Shown: one piece after another, positions 1 through 5,515 of the stretch
How the letters are laid out: each line of letters opens with the position of its first letter
Numbering within the stretch: the stretch's first letter is position 1
NCBI GenBank assembly: GCA_021372715.1
Contig: JAJFTX010000197.1
Coordinates: 1 to 5,515 of the forward strand
Length of the DNA stretch: 5,515 nt
Source: Methanobacterium sp.
Lineage (GTDB): Archaea > Methanobacteriota > Methanobacteria > Methanobacteriales > Methanobacteriaceae
Reading direction: 5' to 3'
Program-made: the position numbers and the translations under genes
The notes under the pieces: model-generated
Databases searched by the model: none
What the model saw: the letters and a program-made list of their open reading frames with translations, nothing else
What the model was told of the DNA's origin: nothing

Positions 1-40
1 GATATTCATTTTTATTCGCCAATAAAATACTATATTCCAT
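1..40 (-). CDS. Start of a probable family-2 glycosyltransferase (partial, runs off the left edge)
   Basis: An ATG at 40-38 on the minus strand opens a frame of 13 codons reading MEYSILLANKNEY before the window ends. A short beta-strand of the form YSI(I/L)LA followed by N-x-N-E is the usual opening of GT-A fold family-2 glycosyltransferases, where it binds the nucleotide of the sugar donor; that family pattern is the only basis for the call. It has the same orientation as the galactofuranosyltransferase-like gene and starts 136 nt after that gene's stop. It is therefore probably the next gene of the polysaccharide cluster, either co-transcribed or with its own start. No strong Shine-Dalgarno sequence precedes the ATG (only an AAAGA-like stretch). 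A TATATC-like element at about 76-85 lies roughly 40 nt upstream and could be an archaeal TATA box, but this is weak. The donor, acceptor and length cannot be told. Confidence 0.5.
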   Translation of the reverse strand, partial: MEYSILLANKNEY

Positions 41-133
41 TATTGATAAATCTTTCGATTCTTAAGACCCTATTTTGATATATGGAAATTATTCAACTTT
101 ACTTTTATCAGAGAGATTTGAATAACAATCAAT

Positions 134-172
134 GTGTGAAATTAAACCCAAATAACCCCTGAATTTTCACAC
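134..172 (-). terminator. Stem-loop just after the glycosyltransferase stop codon, possible terminator
   Basis: GTGTGAAA at 134-141 pairs perfectly with TTTCACAC at 165-172, giving an 8-bp stem with a 23-nt loop. It begins 4 nt past the stop codon of the 177-1196 gene on the minus strand. There is no run of U residues behind it on that strand, so it is not a classic intrinsic terminator, and archaeal terminators usually depend on U-tracts instead. It could be a weak terminator, an mRNA 3'-end stabiliser, or chance in AT-rich DNA. Confidence 0.25.
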
Positions 173-176
173 TAAA

Positions 177-1196
177 TCAGACACCCCGTTTATATAATAT
201 TCTTTTTGGTTTATCATTATCAAAAATACCTTTCAAACCATCCAAATAAGCTTCTGTCGTAAAGTGTATCCTTTTAAATTTATTATCTCCAAATAAGACT
301 ATTCCTACTAAACTGTTTAAATAAAGCTTAATTATTGAAAAATATGAATAAATTTTATTTTTATGATACCTATTTTGAATCCAAACTCTATTTCTTATAT
401 CATAGTAGGAGATCCAAAGGTTGTTATAATTAATTTGCCCTCTTTTGATCTTTCTTTCATTGATATAAGCATCTTTATGTAAAATAATGCTACTACAGAC
501 GAGTAATATTTTGGTTTTCTCTCTTAAACGTATACAATATTCAATGTCATCATAATAAATAAACAATTCTTTTTTAGGGTATCCTATTTGTTCCACTATT
601 TTTTTATTTATCATTAAACCAACAAAAGAAGCAAATTCTATTTCACTAATTTCTTTACTATATTCTTCTGGATTTAGAGGAATATTTAAAGGATGTACTA
701 GTTTTGGATTGAAATATCCTCTTGTATTCCTATTGATTATGTCTTCTTCATTTTTTACTACACAAGCTAATGCATAAACTTCATTATTAAAATGTTTAAC
801 TAATTTTTCTAGAGCATCATTTCGAGGTTCGGAATCGTCATCCATTAACCATAACCAATTGTAACCCTTTTGGAATGCTCTTTTTATTCCTTCATAAAAA
901 CCTCCTGCACCTCCCTTATTTTCATACATTCTAACATTATGTATCTTAATTTCCTTTTCATTTATTAAATTTAGAATTTCGGAAGTTATTTCCAAATTTT
1001 CGTTTAAATTTTCTGGTGGCAATTCTTTAATATAACCATTATTAAACAATAATCTAGGAGTATCATCTATTGATGCATTATCTATTAAATAAATGGCATC
1101 TAATGGTGGGTCCTGCCTTTTTAAACCATCTAAACATTCTAATAGCAGTTCTTTTCTATTGTAGGTAACTACTATGGCACATACTGTTTCATTCAT
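177..1196 (-). CDS. Family-2 glycosyltransferase, galactofuranosyltransferase (GlfT)-like
   Basis: The 339-residue protein probably transfers a sugar, most likely galactofuranose from UDP-Galf, to a lipid-linked or nascent surface glycan at the cytoplasmic face of the membrane. The GT-A fold is visible in order: AIVVTYNR (residues 7-14), DNAS (39-42) for nucleotide binding, NKGGAGGF (93-100), and the metal-binding MDDDSEP (118-124). Then come FASFVG (188-193), the acidic YYDDIEY (214-220) that would hold the catalytic base, and His240. The DDD, then DD-x-E, then His arrangement matches that known for mycobacterial GlfT2 and the related GlfT1 group. The C-terminal part has a hydrophobic stretch (about 286-302) and basic residues, suggesting membrane association. 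Its ATG lies inside the end of glf (8-nt overlap) with AAGGAG 10 nt upstream, so the two are translationally coupled. The family call is firm; Galf specificity is inferred from motifs and the glf neighbour. Transfer of rhamnose or another hexose is the alternative. Confidence 0.88.
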   Translation of the reverse strand: MNETVCAIVVTYNRKELLLECLDGLKRQDPPLDAIYLIDNASIDDTPRLLFNNGYIKELPPENLNENLEITSEILNLINEKEIKIHNVRMYENKGGAGGFYEGIKRAFQKGYNWLWLMDDDSEPRNDALEKLVKHFNNEVYALACVVKNEEDIINRNTRGYFNPKLVHPLNIPLNPEEYSKEISEIEFASFVGLMINKKIVEQIGYPKKELFIYYDDIEYCIRLREKTKILLVCSSIILHKDAYINERKIKRGQINYNNLWISYYDIRNRVWIQNRYHKNKIYSYFSIIKLYLNSLVGIVLFGDNKFKRIHFTTEAYLDGLKGIFDNDKPKRILYKRGV

Positions 1197-2343
1197 TAAT
1201 AATTTTCTCCTTGAATACTTTTAAAGCACTTTCAATAACATTATCCATACTGTAATATCTATATTCAGCAAGTCTCCCAATAAATATAACATTTTCAACT
1301 GTTTGAGCTTCATTTTTATATTTTTCATAAATTTCGGAATTTTTGTCACGAGGGATTGGATAATAAGGTATATCTCCTTTCACGTTCTTATCATATTCGT
1401 GAGAATATTCTTTAGCAATGGATGTTTTATTGGTTTTAATAGGTTTAAAATGTTTAAATTCCGTAATTCTTGTGAAATCATTATTATTAGGGTAATTCAC
1501 AGTTGCAACTTCTTGAAAATATTCCTTTTTAATAGTTTCAAATTTAAAACTTAGAGATCGATATGGTAATTTTCCATATTTATACTTGAAAAATTCATCT
1601 ATTTCTCCAGTAAATATTATTTTTCCATCATATTTTTTATCAAAAAGTGATATTTCGCAGGGATTAATCTCCATAATCTCATTATAATCCGTATTTAACA
1701 TTATTTTAATATTTGGGCTATCCAACATCTTTTCAAATAGTTTAGTATAACCCTCTTTAGGTATTCCCTGATATTTGTCTTGGAAATACCTGTTATCCTT
1801 AGAAATGTATACTGGCACTCTTCCAGTTACAGATGGATCAAGATCTTCCGGTTTAAATCCCCACTGTTTCATGGTATAATTTAAAAAAACCTTCTGATAA
1901 ATAAAATCCGCTAAGAATTTAAGATCCTTATCCTGCGTTTTTTTAAGTTCTAAAATGGGGACTTTAACATCAAAACCAAAATGTTCAATTAATTGTTTTT
2001 CTAGCTGTTCAACAAGATTCTCAGGTAATAATTCATGTAATGTGTTCAAATTAAAAGGAATAGGTACTTTTTTACCGTCAATTAACCCTAAAACTTCATG
2101 TTGATACAAATTCCAATCCGTAAATTGAGATAAATAATCATAAATATGTTTTAGATCAGTACGGAATATGTGAGGGCCATATTTATGTACTTGGATCCCA
2201 TTTTTATCAATATAATCATAACAATTGCCACCAATGTGATTCCTTTTTTCTAGTATTAAAACCTTTTTCCCTAAAATATTAGTTATTCTCTCAGCTAGCA
2301 CGGATCCTGCAAGCCCCGCTCCAACAATTATATAATCAAACAT
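1189..2343 (-). CDS. glf: UDP-galactopyranose mutase
   Basis: This flavoenzyme interconverts UDP-galactopyranose and UDP-galactofuranose in the cytoplasm, supplying the donor for galactofuranose in surface glycans. The 384 residues compare with 367 for E. coli Glf, so it is full length. The FAD-binding GAGLAG (residues 8-13) is followed by Glu32 and IGGNCYD (37-43), then the loop YGPHIFRT (55-62). The substrate pocket shows NYTMKQWG (155-162), RVPV (175-178), TRITE with Arg292 (291-295), and a C-terminal GRLAEYRYYSMD (356-367) carrying the tyrosine and aspartate that contact flavin and substrate. All major family landmarks are present. One difference is Arg61 where E. coli Glf has the second histidine of HIFH. 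The ATG follows the flippase stop by 1 nt, and GGGAG lies 9 nt upstream within the flippase's last codons. The stop overlaps the downstream glycosyltransferase start. An active enzyme is expected. Confidence 0.97.
   Translation of the reverse strand: MFDYIIVGAGLAGSVLAERITNILGKKVLILEKRNHIGGNCYDYIDKNGIQVHKYGPHIFRTDLKHIYDYLSQFTDWNLYQHEVLGLIDGKKVPIPFNLNTLHELLPENLVEQLEKQLIEHFGFDVKVPILELKKTQDKDLKFLADFIYQKVFLNYTMKQWGFKPEDLDPSVTGRVPVYISKDNRYFQDKYQGIPKEGYTKLFEKMLDSPNIKIMLNTDYNEIMEINPCEISLFDKKYDGKIIFTGEIDEFFKYKYGKLPYRSLSFKFETIKKEYFQEVATVNYPNNNDFTRITEFKHFKPIKTNKTSIAKEYSHEYDKNVKGDIPYYPIPRDKNSEIYEKYKNEAQTVENVIFIGRLAEYRYYSMDNVIESALKVFKEKIINE
1207..1212 (-). promoter_or_regulatory. Ribosome binding site of the glycosyltransferase, inside glf
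   Basis: AAGGAG on the minus strand sits 10 nt before the ATG at 1196-1194 and lies entirely within the last codons of glf. It supports this ATG as the start and indicates that translation of the glycosyltransferase is coupled to glf. Confidence 0.7.
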
Positions 2344-2344
2344 T

Positions 2345-3628
2345 TTAAAAATCTCCCATTATTTTTATTCCTTTCTTTTGTAGATAAATAAACATTGTTA
2401 TAGTAATAAAAATTTCAGTAGTTAAAAACGATATTGAAATTCCAACATCTGTGTATAATGGTGTTAGTAGAAGAGCCAATACAATGTTTATTATACTGCC
2501 CATAATAATTATTCTCGAAAATGCTTTTTTATAGTTGAGTGTAAGCATAGTTTGCACTCCAAACATGTTACTGAGGGCTACGATAAATGGTAGAAATGAT
2601 AATATTCTTATTAAATTTATAGACTCATTATATTGTGTTCCAGCTAATAATGTTACCACTAACCCTGCAAATATGAATAATAATATGGAAAAAATAAGAC
2701 TTATAATTCCAATAATCTTAGTAATCTTTTTTATAAATTCAATTCCATCTTCTTTTGATTTAATGATTAGTGAACTTATATGAGGATATATGGATTGTGA
2801 AATTGGAGTTTGTAAACCCATAACCATTCTAATTATTCGCTCTGCTACAGAGTAATAACCTACAATTATGTTACTTGCAAAAAATCCTAAAATAAAGGTA
2901 TTTGAAATCGTGTATAAACTAACTGCGAATGTTGAAATGAAAATATGCCATCCTTCATATAACTGGTATTTAATGTCTGCACTTGAAGGAAGAGTAAATT
3001 TAATATTAAAATCCTTAAATATAATTCGTAGTGCAATAATTCCCATAATAATAGATCCAATAGAATTTATTAGAGGAACAAGGATAAAATCAGAGGATCC
3101 TTTAATAAATATAAAAATCGATACTGTAAAAATGATGCTAATGCCTATGTTTAATATACTAATATACTTCATTTTTTCCATTCCTTGGAAAAACCAGGAT
3201 GGAAGTAGTAAATTTCCAATTACAAGACCAAAAGTGAAGAAATATAAAATCCAATTATTTCTAAATTTACTAAAACTGAAAACAATTATTGACATCAGTA
3301 GAAAGCTTATAACCAATAATAATAATTTGGTTATCATTACTTCACTAAATATTTTAGATATTTTTTTGGGATCTTCTTTATTTATGGAAATTTCTCTAGT
3401 GGCTGATAAATTAAATCCATAATCCGTGAATATCTGAAAATAACCTATGAATGCTCCAGAAAATGCTATTAAACCGTAATTATCTGGTCCTAAAACTCTA
3501 GTTAAATAAGGGAAAGTTATTAAAGGTAAGAGGTAACTTAAGCCCTGCAGACTAAATAATGATAGTATATTCTCTATTATTTTTTTGTAATCTTTATTAT
3601 TAAGAATTCTCTTTGTCCAATCCATCAT
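2345..3628 (-). CDS. Polysaccharide / lipid-linked oligosaccharide flippase (Wzx/RfbX-like, MOP superfamily)
   Basis: This 427-residue multi-pass membrane protein most likely flips polyprenol-linked oligosaccharide units from the inner to the outer face of the cytoplasmic membrane. Its length fits Wzx/RfbX proteins (about 415 in E. coli), and hydrophobic segments spread along the chain are consistent with about 12 membrane helices. The N-terminal family signature is clear: SLFSLQGLSYLLPLITFPYL (residues 23-42) running into TRVLGPDNYGLIAF (43-56), then DYGFNLSATREIS (69-81). These are typical of the Polysacc_synt (PF01943) family. Substrate cannot be read from flippase sequence; the adjacent glf and glycosyltransferase suggest a galactofuranose-containing unit. 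The start is a double ATG (3628 and 3625), with GGAG at 3639-3636 placed 7 and 10 nt upstream, so either could be used. It is the first intact gene of the unit. No clear promoter was recognised in the AT-rich DNA upstream, where a decayed gene lies. Confidence 0.93.
   Translation of the reverse strand: MMDWTKRILNNKDYKKIIENILSLFSLQGLSYLLPLITFPYLTRVLGPDNYGLIAFSGAFIGYFQIFTDYGFNLSATREISINKEDPKKISKIFSEVMITKLLLLVISFLLMSIIVFSFSKFRNNWILYFFTFGLVIGNLLLPSWFFQGMEKMKYISILNIGISIIFTVSIFIFIKGSSDFILVPLINSIGSIIMGIIALRIIFKDFNIKFTLPSSADIKYQLYEGWHIFISTFAVSLYTISNTFILGFFASNIIVGYYSVAERIIRMVMGLQTPISQSIYPHISSLIIKSKEDGIEFIKKITKIIGIISLIFSILLFIFAGLVVTLLAGTQYNESINLIRILSFLPFIVALSNMFGVQTMLTLNYKKAFSRIIIMGSIINIVLALLLTPLYTDVGISISFLTTEIFITITMFIYLQKKGIKIMGDF
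2353..2357 (-). promoter_or_regulatory. Ribosome binding site of glf, inside the flippase gene
   Basis: GGGAG on the minus strand lies 9 nt before the glf ATG (2343-2341) and forms part of the last sense codons of the flippase gene. It confirms the glf start, which also fits the Glf N-terminus, and points to coupled translation of the two genes. Confidence 0.7.
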
Positions 3629-3664
3629 TAGGTAACTCCAATAAAAAGTAAATTTGCTATCATG

Positions 3665-3895
3665 CTATTGCCTATATCCCTGTCTTTTAATGAAATTTAT
3701 TAGAGATTTGCTAATTTTATTTTTTATCTTTTTTCATGTTAAAGTTCAATTTGTGGGAGTTTTTTTCTTTGTATGTTTACTGTGGACTAATTGTCCCTGA
3801 TAAAAAACATGGTTACCCATATGAAGTTCCATGTAATAGGAGATCCAATTTTCAGTCATCCAGTCACTACCACTTTTTGTTTTTAATAATACCCT
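3665..3895 (-). pseudogene. Possible 3' remnant of a second decayed gene, function unknown
   Basis: One minus-strand frame runs from after a stop at 3898-3896 to a TAG at 3667-3665, interrupted by two in-frame TGA codons (3748-3746 and 3736-3734). The first part reads like a protein, with DWMTENWISYYMELHMGN at about 3865-3812 and then HVFYQGQLVHSKHTK. The last part reads KISKSLINFIKRQGYRQ before the stop, a basic tail of the kind often found at the C-terminus of cell-envelope enzymes. The composition is richer in W, Y, H and M than random AT-rich DNA would give. No family was recognised. It sits on the same strand as, and just downstream of, the dehydratase pseudogene, so it could be the next gene of a lost module. 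A chance open stretch is the alternative. Confidence 0.35.
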
Positions 3896-3974
3896 CTACA
3901 ATGGATTAACTAAATAGCTTTAATATTTTAATTTAATCTGATTAGGATTATATCCTGTTTTCTTTTTTATCAAA

Positions 3975-5194
3975 CTAGCTCAACTGTTCCAGGATAACAT
4001 CACTGAGATTGTCTGAGACTGTACTCCATCATCCCATTAATCTTCTGGATTTTGCGGTTGTCGCAGAGTACTAAGGGAATCTCGGCTGGTCGGAATCTTT
4101 CTGGGTTGAATTCAATTGTTAAATTTCCTGATCAGTCTGCACTTTAATACCCTTATCTTGGATGGTGTACTCCAGCTTGGTCTTCTAAGATCATCTGGTC
4201 CACCGGGTTTTATCAAACTTAACCCCAAATAGGGGATGATTATTCATTTCAGTTGGATTTTGGATTGTTTTACTTGCTTTGTTATCTCCATTGTCATTAA
4301 CCGGTTCAATCCTTAAATATTACCTCTTGCTTTTTCCAGTCCTATGAGAATGTAGCTTTAGATGGAGTTGGTTTTCATTGATCCCTGGTTATGCACTTCA
4401 TCACTGTAGCCCTGTCTGTCAGTAGTATGTATCCATGTATTTATATCTTTCACTAGGATCAGTCCCGGCAGATGTGAGGTTTCCAATAGTGATTCTATTT
4501 TTTTCACCACATTTCAGTTTTCATAATCTGATTGGTTATGATTGAGGTTACAAACATCATACTCCTCCCTGCACCTTCATGATTAAATGCTCGGGACACC
4601 ACAGTATCCATGCCATAAGACAGATGATAATTCTGCATCAGGAAATCTCCAGAAATCTTGCTCACTGCATAGGGTGACATAGGGCGGAGGGGATTGGTTT
4701 CTTTTACTGGTATTCTGGAATTGATTCTGGTTCAGGGGAAATAGTTTACCCTCCTTAAGGGCACGCTGATAATGTGCCTCTGAGTAAATGACCATACCAT
4801 TATCTCACTGGAATCAGCAAAGATGATTGTGTGTCCACATCCTTAACACGCACCGATTTCAGAGGTTGGAGTTCCTATTGTATTAATATTCTGGGTTTCC
4901 AGGGGATGGCGAAAAGAAAATTCTACACTGGGCTGGGCTGTCAAGTGGAAAATAAAGTCAGGCTGGGAAGCATCAAGAGCACTGGCTAGTGAGGTTATAT
5001 CATTAATATCTCCTTCCAGCATTTTTAGTTTGTCTTCAATACCCTTATATGTTACGTTTTTCCCATTGCCACCATATATTCAGGCCTTAGAAATCCATGA
5101 ACATCGGAACCATTATCTAAAAGTTTTTTGATAGATATGATCCTACAAACCCGTTTGCCCTGATTATGAGGACATTTTTTCCATTCCAGTTCAT
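3975..5194 (-). pseudogene. Decayed GDP-mannose 4,6-dehydratase-like / NAD-dependent sugar-nucleotide dehydratase
   Basis: Bridging frames recovers nearly the whole of an extended short-chain dehydrogenase acting on an NDP-sugar. It runs from MNWNGKNVLI (5194 onward) and the Rossmann loop ANGFVGSYL to KLLDNGSDVHGF and then LEGDINDITSLASALDASQP (5008-4949). Next come DFIFHLTAQPSVE, HPLETQNINTIGT, FADSSE (4821-4804), the catalytic MSPYAVSK (4680-4657), DTVVSRAFNHEGAGR, ITIGN, NQGSMKTNSI, SYILIGLEKA, and finally NLTIEFNPERFRPAEIPLVL to a TAG at 3977-3975. The order matches proteins annotated as GDP-mannose 4,6-dehydratase or NAD-dependent epimerase/dehydratase; the exact substrate is uncertain. 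I count about 15 frameshifts, near 5126, 5077, 4866 (probably two), 4826, 4800, 4735, 4713, 4519, 4468, 4460, 4315, 4204, 4180, 4129 and 4006, plus a UAA at 4360-4358. The first Gly of the cofactor loop is also lost (IIRANG in place of the usual ITGANG). No working enzyme can be made. Open pieces at 4583-4795 and 5052-5243 are fragments of it, not genes. Confidence 0.9.
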
Positions 5195-5256
5195 ACAAAC
5201 ATCTTCCACAAATCCTTATACAAAAGTCAAATAATGATTTCAATTATTTTAGCTAA
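5195..5256. other. AT-rich gap between the divergent dehydratase pseudogene and the right-edge frame
   Basis: This short gap would have held the promoter of the decayed dehydratase. It is strongly AT-rich and contains a 7-bp inverted repeat (5229-5235 with 5243-5249, 7-nt loop). No TATA box or ribosome site can be singled out with confidence. Confidence 0.3.
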
Positions 5257-5515
5257 TCTATTTTATTTTCCTTAATAGAATTAAACCCCACCAATGGAAA
5301 TTACCTTTCTTTCAAAATAGCAAAAAATAATCATATTAACTGTATTGTCAGCGGGGGAAGCCCAATTGAAGATTATTCATTTAAAATGAAATTATTGAAT
5401 TTATCTGAAAATGAAGATCCAAAATCTCATTTTACAAAGTCAATATTTACCATTACTTCAGAAGTATTAGGGAATATAACTTATTTAAATCCGGTTAATT
5501 TTAAAACAATGATCA
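5257..5515 (+). CDS. Open reading frame running off the right edge, start unresolved; unknown function
   Basis: After a TAA at 5254-5256 this plus-strand frame stays open for 86 codons to the window end, whereas the minus-strand frames I read here close quickly. From about 5290 it reads like real protein: TNGNYLSFKIAKNNHINC, then IVSGGSPIEDYSFKMKLLNL and SENEDPKSHFTKSIFTITSE, ending GNITYLNPVNFKTMI. No family was recognised. The first in-frame ATG is at 5386, but protein-like sequence begins before it and no Shine-Dalgarno sequence stands close to it. An ATG at 5294 is in another frame and stops after 8 codons. The gene may therefore be truncated at its 5' end, carry a frameshift near 5315-5320, or start at a rare codon. 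It is divergent from the dehydratase pseudogene. Its AT-rich composition resembles the operon more than the pseudogene. Confidence 0.45.

Noticed and set aside
1303..1554. Plus-strand open frame of 83 codons
   Set aside because: It lies fully inside glf on the other strand, is Phe/Ile-rich low-complexity, and has no ribosome site; it is a shadow of the real gene.
2535..3422. Two plus-strand open frames (2535-2783 and 2868-3422)
   Set aside because: Both lie within the flippase gene in antisense. Their hydrophobic or Ile/Lys-rich content mirrors the codons of the membrane protein, and no known motif is present.
3629..3720. Archaeal TATA box for the flippase operon
   Set aside because: Several A/T runs (for example GGGATATAGG near 3676 and AAATAAAATTAG near 3718) could serve, but none stands out in AT-rich decayed coding sequence, so no promoter is called.
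3944..3956. Palindrome AGGAT-TAT-ATCCT just after the pseudogene stop
   Set aside because: It has only 5-bp arms with a 3-nt loop and no U-tract; this is expected by chance in AT-rich DNA and cannot be supported as a terminator or operator.
4583..4795. A 70-codon minus-strand frame as a separate small gene
   Set aside because: Its first part (IYSEAHYQRALKEGKLFP) is in frame with the dehydratase, and its second part is the wrong frame of the conserved PVKETNPLRPMSPYAVSK block. It is a fragment of the pseudogene.
5052..5243. A 63-codon minus-strand frame as a separate small gene
   Set aside because: Only its middle (KLLDNGSDVHGF) is meaningful, as part of the Rossmann domain of the dehydratase pseudogene. 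The rest is out of frame.
5229..5249. AT-only inverted repeat AAATAAT / ATTATTT
   Set aside because: The 7-bp A/T arms are likely by chance here, and no intact gene ends or begins at it.
3629..5256. Insertion sequence or other mobile element as the cause of the decay
   Set aside because: I found no transposase-like frame, terminal inverted repeats or flanking target duplication. The lesions are scattered small indels, not one insertion.

Overview
This is an AT-rich window holding the end of a surface-polysaccharide gene cluster, followed by a block of decayed genes. No rRNA, tRNA or CRISPR array, and nothing resembling a transposase, was seen. The organism cannot be fixed from the sequence alone. 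The low GC, the short GGAG-type ribosome sites and the wording of the decayed sugar-nucleotide dehydratase resemble, from memory, a low-GC methanogenic archaeon of the Methanobacterium/Methanobrevibacter kind. A low-GC bacterium is not excluded.

All intact genes lie on the minus strand and read right to left. A Wzx/RfbX-type polysaccharide flippase (2345-3628) is followed after 1 nt by UDP-galactopyranose mutase, glf (1189-2343). This overlaps by 8 nt a family-2 glycosyltransferase of the galactofuranosyltransferase type (177-1196). The three form one tight transcription unit. In the predicted pathway Glf makes UDP-galactofuranose, the glycosyltransferase adds the sugar to a lipid-linked glycan, and the flippase moves lipid-linked units across the membrane. 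After a 136-nt gap with a small stem-loop, the first 13 codons of what looks like another family-2 glycosyltransferase run off the left edge (1-40), so the cluster probably continues.

Upstream of the flippase (3629-5256) there is no intact gene. Most of this stretch (3975-5194, minus strand) is one heavily decayed GDP-mannose 4,6-dehydratase-like / NAD-dependent sugar-nucleotide dehydratase gene. It can be read almost end to end if about 15 frameshifts and one internal stop are bridged. Parts of it are clearly richer in G+C than the operon. Between it and the flippase, 3665-3895 may be the 3' end of a second broken gene of unknown function. At the right edge a plus-strand frame (5257 to the end) is open but has no convincing start, so it may be a 5'-truncated or broken gene.

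The picture is of a polysaccharide locus that kept its galactofuranose module and lost a neighbouring sugar-nucleotide module. No new kind of system was found. The main points to check are the density and single-base-deletion bias of the lesions, and the unexplained reading frames on either side of the dehydratase pseudogene.
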